From Thiodiazotropha sp040793985 (lineage in GTDB: Bacteria; Pseudomonadota; Gammaproteobacteria; Chromatiales; Chromatiaceae), in assembly GCA_040793985.1 (NCBI GenBank), contig JBFNJI010000003.1, forward strand, positions 620,001-684,000: a DNA stretch of 64,000 nt. Direction: 5' to 3'. A model generated the notes under the pieces. The model ran no database searches, had not been told where the DNA came from, and saw only the letters and a list, made by a program, of their open reading frames with translations. A program made the position numbers and the translations under genes. This document shows, piece after piece, positions 1 to 7,626 of the stretch. The stretch's first letter is position 1, and every line of letters begins with the position of its first letter.

Positions 1-1101
1 CGTCATCTTGAACAACAACCTTGCGTTTTCACTCTCCCAGGGAAAATCGGGGGTGATGTTGTAGGTCGGTATGGGAAAGGTGAAGATGCGGCCTTTTGCG
101 TCCCCGGTCGTCATCACCTCGATATAGGCGCGGTTGATGAGATCCATCTCATGCTGCAGGTCGCCGTAGCTGAAGGGCATCTCCTCGCCGCCGATGACCG
201 GGATCTGCTGGCGCAGATCCTCGGGACAGACCCAGTCGAAGGTGAGATTGGTGAACGGGGTCTGGGTCCCCCAGCGTGATGGCACATTGAGGTTGTAGAT
301 CAACTCCTGGATCGCCTGGTGGACCTCCTTGTAGCCCAGGTTGTCCTTGCGCACAAAGGGGGCAAGATAGGTATCGAAGGAGCTGAATGCCTGGGCGCCG
401 GCCCACTCGTTCTGCAGGGTGCCGAGAAAATTCACGATCTGGCCGGTGGCGCTGCCGATGTGTTTGGGGGGACCCGACTCCACCTTTCCGGGCACCCCGT
501 TGAGCCCCTCGTGGAGCAGGGTACGCAGGGACCAGCCGGCACAGTAGCCGGCGAGCATGTCGAGGTCGTGAATGTGGATGTCGCCCGCGCGGTGCGCCTC
601 GCCGATCTCGGGAGGGTAGACGTGGTTGAGCCAGTAGTTGGCGATCATCTTCCCCGAGGCATTGAGAATCAGTCCGCCCAGGGAGTAACCCTGATTGGCA
701 TTGGCGGAGACCCGCCAGTCGTCACGCTGCAGATACTCGCTGACCGAGGCACTGACGTCGAGCAGGGTACGACGATCCTGGCGCATTTTTTTATGCTGTT
801 CACGATAGACGATATAGGCGCGGGCGGTTATGAGGTGGTTGGCGCTGATCAAAACCTGCTCGACGATATCCTGGATGCGCTCGATACCCGGGACCTGGTC
901 ACGGTAACCGGTATGGCTCAACACCTTGACCACCTGGGCGGTGAGCAAAGCGGCTTCGTCTCCGTTGAATTCGCCGCTGGCCTCTCCCGCTTTGAGGATC
1001 GCGTTTTCGATCTTGGCGGCGTTGAATGCAACTTCGACACCGTCGCGCTTGGAGATTTTGAGGGGTGGCCAGGACTCTCTCGGAATGGCGTGAGCATGCA
1101 T
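1..1101 (-). CDS. nrdD: Anaerobic ribonucleoside-triphosphate reductase, N-terminal part (runs off the window)
   Basis: Class III ribonucleotide reductase large subunit, which makes deoxyribonucleotides without oxygen using a glycyl radical installed by NrdG. About 367 residues are visible and the C-terminus with the glycyl-radical loop lies outside the window. Residues ~12-100 form an ATP-cone regulatory domain (LKISKRDGVEVAFNAAKIE). The catalytic core then begins, with recognisable segments such as NANQGYSLGGLILNASGKM and HIHDLDMLAGYCAGWSLRTL, typical of NrdD. The ATG at 1101 has an AGGAGG ribosome site 10 nt upstream. The promoter region carries two NrdR boxes and an FNR-like palindrome, which fits repression by NrdR and induction by anaerobiosis. 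nrdG is not in the window and would be expected further downstream on this strand. Identity is very likely. Confidence 0.95.
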   Translation of the reverse strand, partial: MHAHAIPRESWPPLKISKRDGVEVAFNAAKIENAILKAGEASGEFNGDEAALLTAQVVKVLSHTGYRDQVPGIERIQDIVEQVLISANHLITARAYIVYREQHKKMRQDRRTLLDVSASVSEYLQRDDWRVSANANQGYSLGGLILNASGKMIANYWLNHVYPPEIGEAHRAGDIHIHDLDMLAGYCAGWSLRTLLHEGLNGVPGKVESGPPKHIGSATGQIVNFLGTLQNEWAGAQAFSSFDTYLAPFVRKDNLGYKEVHQAIQELIYNLNVPSRWGTQTPFTNLTFDWVCPEDLRQQIPVIGGEEMPFSYGDLQHEMDLINRAYIEVMTTGDAKGRIFTFPIPTYNITPDFPWESENARLLFKMT

Positions 1102-1132
1102 CGGCGACGATCCTCCTGGTAAAAGGGTATGG

Positions 1133-1148
1133 CTACAATATGTAGCGG
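1133..1148. promoter_or_regulatory. NrdR box 1 (degenerate copy)
   Basis: CTACAATATGTAGCGG matches the NrdR-box pattern ACACWATATATWGTGT at about 11 of 16 positions. Its centre lies 31 bp (three helical turns) from the perfect box at 1164-1179. Paired NrdR boxes with this spacing are the usual arrangement upstream of nrd genes. It lies 32 bp upstream of the nrdD start. Confidence 0.75.
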
Positions 1149-1163
1149 TGTATATGAAGTAAA

Positions 1164-1179
1164 ACACTATATATTGTGT
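1164..1179. promoter_or_regulatory. NrdR box 2 (perfect consensus)
   Basis: ACACTATATATTGTGT fits the NrdR-box consensus at every position. NrdR is the ATP/dATP-sensing zinc repressor of ribonucleotide reductase genes. Together with the weaker box at 1133-1148 it forms a correctly phased pair upstream of nrdD. Confidence 0.9.
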
Positions 1180-1191
1180 TTTCAAGCCGAT

Positions 1192-1211
1192 TAATTGACC
1201 AAGGTCAATTA
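1192..1211. promoter_or_regulatory. FNR/CRP-family-like palindrome upstream of nrdD
   Basis: TAATTGACCAAGGTCAATTA is a perfect inverted repeat with 9-bp arms and a 2-nt centre. It contains TTGAC-N4-GTCAA, close to the FNR/Anr/Dnr consensus TTGAT-N4-ATCAA. The site lies about 90-110 bp upstream of the nrdD start, where an oxygen-responsive activator could act. Which family member binds it cannot be told from sequence. Confidence 0.65.
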
Positions 1212-1337
1212 GCCTTCAAATCGTTGACTGATATGACCGGGTTTATGATTCAGAGGCTTAGGATGATCTATTGATAAATCACCCTAAGTTATTGTCGAGG
1301 AAACGCCGCCACACTGAATGGGGCTGGCAAATCCTGG

Positions 1338-1976
1338 CTAGCAGCCGTCGCAGACAAAGGGATTGGTACGGCGCTCTTCGCCGAAGGTCGATTCCGGGCC
1401 GTGGCCGGGGATGAATCTCACCTCATTGCCAAGCGGCCAGAGCCGGTTGCGGATGGAGTGGATTAGGGTGGCGTGGTCCCCGCGGGGAAAGTCGGTACGA
1501 CCGATGGAGCCGTTGAAGAGGACATCACCGACCTGGGCAAGTTGCGAGCCCCGGTGAAAGAAGATCAGGTGTCCCGGGGTGTGGCCTGGGCAGTGGTGGA
1601 CCTCCAGGCGCTCTTCCCCGACGGCGACTTCGTCGCCCTGCTCAAGCCATCGGTCGGGTATGCAGGCCTTGCTGTTGCCGAAGCCGAACATGGCTGCCTG
1701 CTGCTGCATGTTCTCGAGCAGAAAGGCGTCCTCCCGGTGGGGCCCCACAATCGGAATCTTGAGGATCTGCGCCAGTTCATTGGCGCCGCCCGCATGGTCG
1801 AGATGACCATGGGTAAGCAGGATCTGTTGCGGCAGCAGCTCAAGAGAGGTGAGCTGGCTCAGAATCTGTTGACTATCGCCGCCCGGGTCGATGATCGCGG
1901 CTTTTCGGCTGTTTTCACACCAGAACAGGGTGCAATTCTGCTGGAACGGGGTAACGGGGACGATCTTGTAGTGCAT
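1338..1976 (-). CDS. Metallo-beta-lactamase-fold hydrolase, glyoxalase II-like (YcbL type)
   Basis: A 212-residue soluble enzyme of the YcbL/GloB-like group, which hydrolyses thioesters such as S-D-lactoylglutathione in characterised relatives. Metal ligands are visible in order: THGHLDHAGG near residue 55, a His in CPGHTPGH, the Asp in QVGDVLFNGSIGRTDFP and the final His in IPGHGPEST. It is shorter than classical GloB (about 250 residues) because it lacks the C-terminal helical substrate domain, as YcbL does. Its ATG overlaps the stop of the upstream thioredoxin-like gene by one base (TGATG), so the two are translationally coupled. Substrate is not certain. Confidence 0.85.
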   Translation of the reverse strand: MHYKIVPVTPFQQNCTLFWCENSRKAAIIDPGGDSQQILSQLTSLELLPQQILLTHGHLDHAGGANELAQILKIPIVGPHREDAFLLENMQQQAAMFGFGNSKACIPDRWLEQGDEVAVGEERLEVHHCPGHTPGHLIFFHRGSQLAQVGDVLFNGSIGRTDFPRGDHATLIHSIRNRLWPLGNEVRFIPGHGPESTFGEERRTNPFVCDGC

Positions 1977-2359
1977 CAGGCAAGCTTCTGTAACAGCGAT
2001 TCCAGTTGTGATTCGGACTTCGCACCCAAGGCGATATCCATGACCACGTTCTCCTTGAGCAGGACCAGGGTGGGGGTGGCCCGGATGTTGAATTGCCGGG
2101 ACGTGTCGGGATCTTCGCGCACATCGATTTTCACAACCCCCGGGTGTTTCTCCGCCAGGCGATCGATGATCGGCGTCATCTTGCGGCAGGGTGAGCAGTT
2201 TTGGCTGTAGAAGTAGATCAATCGGTTGCCGCTCATCTCCGTGGCGAGCTCGCCCTCGATCTTTCTGCCGATAAGGCGTCTTGCGGAGAGGTAACTCAAT
2301 AGCGGCACAAGTATGAGAAAACTTGCGAGCAACAGTAACACGATCATTATCCAGGACAT
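1976..2359 (-). CDS. Membrane-anchored thioredoxin-like protein
   Basis: 127 residues: one N-terminal membrane helix (residues ~4-24) followed by a thioredoxin fold. The redox motif is C55-S-P-C58 instead of the canonical CGPC, preceded by IYFYSQN and followed by the cis-proline motif RATPTLVLL. With an uncleaved N-terminal helix followed by RR, the domain could face either side of the membrane. The positive-inside rule (ARRLIGRK directly after the helix) favours the cytoplasm. It is first in a two-gene operon with the YcbL-like hydrolase. Role unknown; thiol redox maintenance near the membrane is an inference. Confidence 0.85.
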   Translation of the reverse strand: MSWIMIVLLLLASFLILVPLLSYLSARRLIGRKIEGELATEMSGNRLIYFYSQNCSPCRKMTPIIDRLAEKHPGVVKIDVREDPDTSRQFNIRATPTLVLLKENVVMDIALGAKSESQLESLLQKLA

Positions 2360-2487
2360 AGTCTATCTCTACTCACCTAATTGCTTATCACACTCATGAC
2401 GCTCGGCAGGCCGCATTGACACCCCTATTTTAACCGGATATACAGCATAAGGTTACCTGTTCCGAAATAAACACAATGGGTTGGTAG

Positions 2488-3156
2488 ATGGACCAGATGT
2501 CAATTTTCTTCGCCGTTGGGGGGTTGTTGATCTTCGCCTTGGTATTGGCGAGCCTCGCTCACCGCTATCATGCTTATGTTGAGGAGCGGCGGCAACATGT
2601 GCAACGGATCCTGAAACGGGTGGATGAGATCGACAGGCTGGTGCAGCGTATGGTCGGTCTGCCGGTACCGGCTGAGATGGAGCGGATCCTGCGCCGGGAC
2701 ATACTTGCCCGCCTGCAGGCGGCAAAGGGGATTCACGGGCGCTATCCCGGCATCGACGGAATGCTCTCCACGGCACGGCAGGCGCTGGACCAGGCGGCGC
2801 CTAGGGCGGCCTCGGTAGAGATGAACGAGCAGAAAATAGAGCGCTTTACCCGCCTGATGGGCGAACTCGAGTGGCTGCTCAAGGAGAACAGGCTGCTGGT
2901 TGAGATAAACGAGGAGGAGAAGGAGGCATTACTCGGTACGCTCGTCATGCGCCAAACCGAAACCCTGCATCACTACCATTTGGGCGAGGCGAAACGCCTG
3001 CTGCAGGGCAATCAGCTGCATCAGGCCCTGTGGCATTGCGAGCAGGTGAAACTGATGGTCAAAGGCGCCGGTTTTAGCAACGATGAGTTGGAGGGTTGGT
3101 ATCAGGAGGCCGACCGTCTGCATGGCGAGGTTACACAACTGCTGTCGGGGGTGTGA
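2488..3156 (+). CDS. Membrane-anchored coiled-coil protein of unknown function
   Basis: 222 residues with a single N-terminal membrane helix (residues ~5-24) followed by a highly charged, mostly helical region rich in Glu, Arg, Leu and Gln. Coiled-coil propensity is strongest around residues 115-200. No catalytic motif is visible. It is divergent from the thioredoxin/YcbL pair, and a 128-bp intergenic region holds both promoters. I do not recognise a named family. A structural or scaffold protein of the inner membrane is possible but unproven. Confidence 0.75.
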   Translation: MDQMSIFFAVGGLLIFALVLASLAHRYHAYVEERRQHVQRILKRVDEIDRLVQRMVGLPVPAEMERILRRDILARLQAAKGIHGRYPGIDGMLSTARQALDQAAPRAASVEMNEQKIERFTRLMGELEWLLKENRLLVEINEEEKEALLGTLVMRQTETLHHYHLGEAKRLLQGNQLHQALWHCEQVKLMVKGAGFSNDELEGWYQEADRLHGEVTQLLSGV

Positions 3157-3207
3157 AGGGCGCTCAAGGCGACCAAGCCTGTCATCTCGTGTCTGAGGTC
3201 TCTGGTT

Positions 3208-3405
3208 TCAACCGCCGGCCTCGTCCTCCGGGTGGTCATCCTGGGGCTCGGAGATTCGGTGATTCTCATCCAGCCAGTCGCCGAGGTCGATAAGACGGCA
3301 GCGCTCGCTGCAAAACGGACGCCAGGCAGCGTCCGCCGACCAGGTTACCGGCTTGCCGCAGGTGGGGCAGGGGAGGATTCTTGCTGCTTTCTCGGTCATG
3401 CTCAA
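3208..3405 (-). CDS. yacG: DNA gyrase inhibitor / zinc-binding protein YacG
   Basis: A 65-residue zinc-finger protein. The ligands are C13-PT-C16 and C32-SER-C36 in the family pattern CPxCGKxVxW...FCSxRCxxIDLGxW. E. coli YacG binds the GyrB C-terminal domain and inhibits gyrase. The coding start overlaps the end of zapD by 4 bp, giving the zapD-yacG order seen in E. coli. The usual pilD and coaE neighbours are absent here, so the pair has been detached from its common locus. The Asp/Glu-rich C-terminal tail is typical. Confidence 0.93.
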   Translation of the reverse strand: MSMTEKAARILPCPTCGKPVTWSADAAWRPFCSERCRLIDLGDWLDENHRISEPQDDHPEDEAGG

Positions 3406-4187
3406 AAGATGCAGGCGGTGAGCTGGAAATCCACATCGTGGGTGGTTTGTGTGGGCTTGCCGCTGTCCATGACCTCGAGGAAACGGATGCTGAAACGGTG
3501 CTTGTTACCGCTGATCTCGGTGAACATGGGCGTGTTCCTCGGAAGCCCGACGCGAATCAGCTGCGCCGGCGACGAGCTGTCCAGTGTCTTCTGGTAGAAA
3601 CCCTGGTTGGCCCGCTCTTGTGAGGGCAGGTTGCTGCCCCGGACCAGATTCAGCAGGAGTACCACCGCCTCGCGTACCGGATGCAGCTCATACATCCACT
3701 CACTCATCTGGTTCTGGCGGATCTCGTGGGATTGATTCAGCCAGTAGTGGTATTGGGGCAGATCGAAGTTGCAGCCGCCACCCGGAATGCTGCTGCGCTG
3801 CAGTATGGTTGTGAGAAATTCGTTACTGCGCAGCTTGCGGGCGATCTGGCCGTCCATGCGGTAGACCTGGTGGATCGCCTGCTCGAGGTCGTCCAACACC
3901 TGCCCCAGCGCCTGCATATTCACCCCGGGCTGCTGTCGTACCCGCTCCAGGTTCGTGGTATGGCGTTCCAGCTCCTTGAGGATCTCGGTCTTCAGGTCTG
4001 AGCGACCGAAGATGGTGATAATGCTGAGCAGGCCATCGATCGCGGCCCGGTTGCTCCAGATGTCAGCCAGCGGGCGAAAGTGATCCACCTGGAGAAAGAG
4101 GTATTCAAGCCGTAGAAAGGTACGAATCCTTTCGTTCAACGGATGCTCAAAGTGAATCAAATCGGTCACGAGAGATCGGTTTTCCAT
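3402..4187 (-). CDS. zapD: Cell division protein ZapD (FtsZ-bundling factor)
   Basis: ZapD (formerly YacF) cross-links FtsZ protofilaments at the Z-ring. The family signature FEHPLNERIRTFLRLEYLF lies at residues 13-31, and conserved C-terminal features include FEISGNKHRFSIRFLE-like and DVDFQLTACIF segments. I chose the ATG at 4187 (261 residues), since ZapD proteins have their FEHPLNE motif close to the N-terminus. An in-frame ATG at 4259 would add 24 residues that do not resemble the family and that span an inverted repeat. The gene overlaps yacG by 4 bp. No strong ribosome site precedes either start. Confidence 0.92.
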   Translation of the reverse strand: MENRSLVTDLIHFEHPLNERIRTFLRLEYLFLQVDHFRPLADIWSNRAAIDGLLSIITIFGRSDLKTEILKELERHTTNLERVRQQPGVNMQALGQVLDDLEQAIHQVYRMDGQIARKLRSNEFLTTILQRSSIPGGGCNFDLPQYHYWLNQSHEIRQNQMSEWMYELHPVREAVVLLLNLVRGSNLPSQERANQGFYQKTLDSSSPAQLIRVGLPRNTPMFTEISGNKHRFSIRFLEVMDSGKPTQTTHDVDFQLTACIF

Positions 4188-4210
4188 TAGCTGTTGATAG
4201 TAAAACGAAT

Positions 4211-4249
4211 ATCCTGTCAGGCCGGCCGATGTATCAGAGCCGACAGGAT
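4211..4249 (-). other. Inverted repeat in the zapD leader
   Basis: ATCCTGTC at 4211-4218 pairs perfectly with GACAGGAT at 4242-4249, with a 23-nt loop. It lies just upstream of the preferred zapD start (4187) and inside the longer alternative reading. It could be a leader hairpin or a weak terminator for upstream transcription, since several T residues follow on the minus strand. This is low confidence. Confidence 0.4.
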
Positions 4250-4343
4250 TCTGCTCCATCCATTATGTCAGGGCTTGCTGTTTACTGCTAACCTCGAATG
4301 GGCTAATTGGCGCTTTTGCTATCGGGTTTGCAACTAATGCTAT

Positions 4344-5354
4344 CTACCCGCGCACACCGGGTCCGATCGAGAAGCCGTCGATAATATTGACATAGTTGAC
4401 GCGCTCAAAGGCGCTGGGATCGGCAACGCTGATCTGGCTGACTCGTCCGCGGAACTCTTCGATCGATTCGAAGCCTTGATCCTCCATCCAGGACTCGATG
4501 CCTGTAATGATCGGTCTGATTGCTCCGGGCCCCTGTTCCAGGAGCAGGCTGCAGAGATGGACCACATCCGCACCCGCCAGCAGCAGCTTGATGGCGTCTT
4601 CCTGGTTGTGGACACCGCCGGTGGCCCCCAGGGAGAGTTCGGTGCGGCCATGCAGGATGGCGATCCAACGCATCGCCAACAGGGCTTCGGCCGAAGTTGA
4701 TGTCTGCAGGCTGGATGTCAGGCGCAGGTTATCGATATTGATGTCGGGTTGGTAGAAGCGGTTGAACAGCGATACACCGCTGGCACCGGCCAGCTCCAGT
4801 TGTTTCACCATGTTGGCCAGCGAGCTGAACGCAGGCGAGAGTTTCATGTTGATAGGTATGGAGATCTGCTGTTTCAGCTGGCTGAGCAGTTCCACGTAGC
4901 GTTGTTCGACCTCGCTGCCGCTGACCTCGATATCGGCGGCGACATGGTAGATGTTCAATTCCAAGGCATCGGCGCCTGCCTGTTCCATCTCCTCGGCATG
5001 GGTGATCCATCCGCCCGGCGTGGTGCCATTGAGGCTGGCGATGATGGGGATTTCCAGGGCCTCTTTCAGATCCCGCAGATTCTCGAGATAGCGCTCCTGG
5101 CCGTTGGAGAAGTCATAGTGGTGGGGCAGGAAACTGTCCGCCTCGGCAAAGCCGGTCTCCTGATGGTGGAGAAAGCGCACCATGGTCTCCTCTTCGGCGG
5201 TGACCGCCTCCTCGAACAGCGAATACATGATGATGGCGGACGCACCGGCATCTTCCATGCGACGTGCGTCGTCGATACTGCGGGTGAGGGGGGATGCGGA
5301 AGGCACCAGTGGATTAGTCAGCTGCATGCCCAGGTATTGGGTTGTCAGATCCAT
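4344..5354 (-). CDS. Dihydroorotate dehydrogenase-like flavoprotein
   Basis: A 336-residue TIM-barrel protein of the class 1 DHODH/PreA-like group. N-terminal MDLTTQYLGMQLTNPLVPSASPLT, the ALELNIYH strand, the PINMKLSP lysine motif and the phosphate-binding ATGGVHNQEDAIKLLLAGAD segment are visible. Proteins of this 'DHODH-like' type are often encoded beside pyruvate:ferredoxin oxidoreductase in other bacteria. Here nifJ is 30 kb away. The active-site Cys/Ser loop of true PyrD is not obvious, so pyrimidine synthesis is not assumed. The gene stands alone between zapD and a DUF3592 protein. The exact reaction is unknown. Confidence 0.85.
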   Translation of the reverse strand: MDLTTQYLGMQLTNPLVPSASPLTRSIDDARRMEDAGASAIIMYSLFEEAVTAEEETMVRFLHHQETGFAEADSFLPHHYDFSNGQERYLENLRDLKEALEIPIIASLNGTTPGGWITHAEEMEQAGADALELNIYHVAADIEVSGSEVEQRYVELLSQLKQQISIPINMKLSPAFSSLANMVKQLELAGASGVSLFNRFYQPDINIDNLRLTSSLQTSTSAEALLAMRWIAILHGRTELSLGATGGVHNQEDAIKLLLAGADVVHLCSLLLEQGPGAIRPIITGIESWMEDQGFESIEEFRGRVSQISVADPSAFERVNYVNIIDGFSIGPGVRG

Positions 5355-5636
5355 AACACTCTCTCGGCAGGTGGGGGCTTGGGGGTCATGTTATATGGTA
5401 TATAGCATGTTACTCGATTTTTTTTCCGCAAGTCTTACCGCTATCCCTCTACACTCAGGGATCAGCCCTTGTTGCCAAACGGCCGGGTTTGCAATGGCAT
5501 GGCGGAGTGCATTGTCGCTGTTGATCGGTGAGTGACCCGCGGCAACTGCTTCAGCAGAGGTGAATCCGGTTTTTCATTGATTATAGAGACCGGGACGGTG
5601 GGATCCGGAGCAAGTGACCCTCCCCGAATTGGATTT

Positions 5637-7367
5637 TCAGTTTTCCCCCTGTTCATGCAGCGCGAACTGCTTGCGGAAAAAAGCGGTTACCAGTTTCGCC
5701 TTGCTGTGCGAGTCCAGGTTCTCGGCCAACACCATCTTCCCTCTCGGGGTTTGTGCCGTGACGTAATAATTGATCTTGTGCCTACTGCCGCTTTGGGTTG
5801 TCGCACCCTTCTTCAGCTCTATGTCGCGCAGTTCGTGGTAGCGGGCGTTCTTCCAGCGGATGGTGAAACCGAGCAGGCGTCGAATCGTCACCACTTGCCT
5901 GCCGTCCCAGGCTATATAGAGGCTGTTGAAGGCGCTGTAGAATCCTCCCAGCGCCACCATGCTGCCCAGAAGGGTGAATATGCCCCCCATAAAATAGAGC
6001 GTCGCGCCCTCCTGTTGCGCCTTGCCCCAAAGCACCACCCCCGCAATGGCAAATACGACACCGACCGTGAGTAACACAATGGATGCGAGCGGTTGGCGCA
6101 GTATGGGGTAATGGAGTTCATGCAGGGTCCCATTACGACGCAGGGGCAGCAGCGTCTCGGCTTTCAGTGCGGGCTTTCCCTGCGGCATCTCCTTGGCGGA
6201 GTCGAGGTTCTGAAGACGGGACTTTTCGGCGGTGGCGTAGACCGGTATGGTGTAGGTCCGGTCCAGATCTATTCCCGGCTGCTCGATTTTGATGTTCAAC
6301 CGCCAGAGATAGTAGTTTCCCGTCTCCTCCTCGCTGGGGTTCAGGCCCTCGGGCACACTAAAGCGAAAACCCAAACCTATCCCCCGTCCCGCCGGTTCCA
6401 CCTGTGCATAGCCGTTGTCTTGCCACTCCACACGCTCACTGCGCGAACGATTTTTGCCGCTGCCGGTGACATAGCTGTAGATACAACTCAGGGTCACCTC
6501 GCAGACCAGACCGGGCGCATAGCTTATTCCTGCCTCGATCTCACCGCCCACGTCACCGCCGATAGCGCCGGGAAAGGGGTCCAGGGTCAGCGGGGTATAG
6601 CCGAAACGGCGCCATTCCAAGGTCTTTTTCACTGTCCAATAGAAGAGGCCAATGCCCACCAGCGGAAAGAGCAGGATCAACAGCGCCAGCGCCCCCTCCT
6701 TGTGCCAGACAGACGGTACCGCGATTGCTGCCGGGATACTCAACAGATTCCAAAAGAGGGTGAGTGCCCAGAATAGATACATTCCAATCCGTGCGCCGGA
6801 AAGGATGCGGTTATCGGCCCACTCGGGACGTGCCAGCCAGGGTTTCTCCGCCGCCTCGGGTGTATCGATAACGCGTTTGCCGCGCAGGCCGAATATGATC
6901 ATGCCCAGACCGCTGCCGCCAAACAGAACGATGAAGATCGCATTGAATCCGATCATGCCCCAGTGCAGGTCGCGGTTGATCACCGCTTGGTTGGGATCTG
7001 AGGGGTTGTAATAGACCGTCACCGGTTTTTGATTGCGGAAGAGGCGTTGCAGCTGTCGGCCAAGCTGCTGCTGAAAGTCGCCGATGTTGTCACTGCCGCC
7101 GTGTATCGCCACCCGTTCCCCGGCGTATTCGACACCGTCGACCCGATAGCGGTAGCGGGCCTCGGCCCGGTAGGTGGTGGAATCGTCTGAACGATGGTGG
7201 TTCAGCTTTGCCGAGATCAGGGTGCCCGGGGTTTGTTGCCAGGAGGCCATCTGCATGGCATCAAAAAGAGAGACCGCGGTTGTATATATAAAAAAAAGAC
7301 CAACCGCAAAAAAGGGCAGGCCGAAGATTGCCAGAAACCAGCTTCTTATACGTCTCTCTTTTCTCAT
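5637..7367 (-). CDS. DUF3592-domain membrane protein
   Basis: A 576-residue integral membrane protein. An N-terminal helix (residues ~11-33) is followed by a DUF3592 domain (WQQTPGTLISAKLN ... VTVYYNPSDPNQAVINRD) and another helix, the common DUF3592 architecture. A second pair of helices lies near residues 190-260. Then comes a beta-rich region with several Trp and Tyr residues, two more helices near 430-480 and a basic C-terminal domain. Function is unknown. The gene is flanked by gaps of about 260-280 bp, so it is probably monocistronic. Confidence 0.8.
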   Translation of the reverse strand: MRKERRIRSWFLAIFGLPFFAVGLFFIYTTAVSLFDAMQMASWQQTPGTLISAKLNHHRSDDSTTYRAEARYRYRVDGVEYAGERVAIHGGSDNIGDFQQQLGRQLQRLFRNQKPVTVYYNPSDPNQAVINRDLHWGMIGFNAIFIVLFGGSGLGMIIFGLRGKRVIDTPEAAEKPWLARPEWADNRILSGARIGMYLFWALTLFWNLLSIPAAIAVPSVWHKEGALALLILLFPLVGIGLFYWTVKKTLEWRRFGYTPLTLDPFPGAIGGDVGGEIEAGISYAPGLVCEVTLSCIYSYVTGSGKNRSRSERVEWQDNGYAQVEPAGRGIGLGFRFSVPEGLNPSEEETGNYYLWRLNIKIEQPGIDLDRTYTIPVYATAEKSRLQNLDSAKEMPQGKPALKAETLLPLRRNGTLHELHYPILRQPLASIVLLTVGVVFAIAGVVLWGKAQQEGATLYFMGGIFTLLGSMVALGGFYSAFNSLYIAWDGRQVVTIRRLLGFTIRWKNARYHELRDIELKKGATTQSGSRHKINYYVTAQTPRGKMVLAENLDSHSKAKLVTAFFRKQFALHEQGEN

Positions 7368-7533
7368 CGTACTCGTTAAACAGGACAGACGCTGCCAAAA
7401 AACACCCCATTGATTCGAGGGAACAGAGGCTGTCCGATGTTGCTCAAACCGATCCTGTCAAAGGTCTCTATTTCATCGGCCATCTGGTGGGACTATTGAG
7501 GGAAATTTCAGCTATCGCCCACCCTCTCCCCAA

Positions 7534-7558
7534 CCCCTCTCCCATCAAGGGAGAGGGG
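7534..7558. repeat. GC-rich palindromic repeat (CCCTCTCCC type)
   Basis: CCCCTCTCCC at 7534-7543 and GGGAGAGGGG at 7549-7558 form a perfect 10-bp stem with the loop ATCAA. It sits in a longer C/T-rich tract starting at 7520. This resembles the interspersed palindromes common between genes in many proteobacteria. It lies in the 259-bp region between the DUF3592 gene's start and the stop of the serine hydrolase, both on the minus strand, so it could also act in termination. Confidence 0.75.
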
Positions 7559-7626
7559 CATATAACCCGGCTGCCGGTGTAGAGGAGAGTTGACGGGACC
7601 ATGCCCTGTTTCCCCGCTTTCGGATC

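Noticed and set aside
319..1122. Plus-strand 267-codon frame opposite nrdD
   Set aside because: The opposite strand encodes clear NrdD over the whole length, so this is an antisense shadow.
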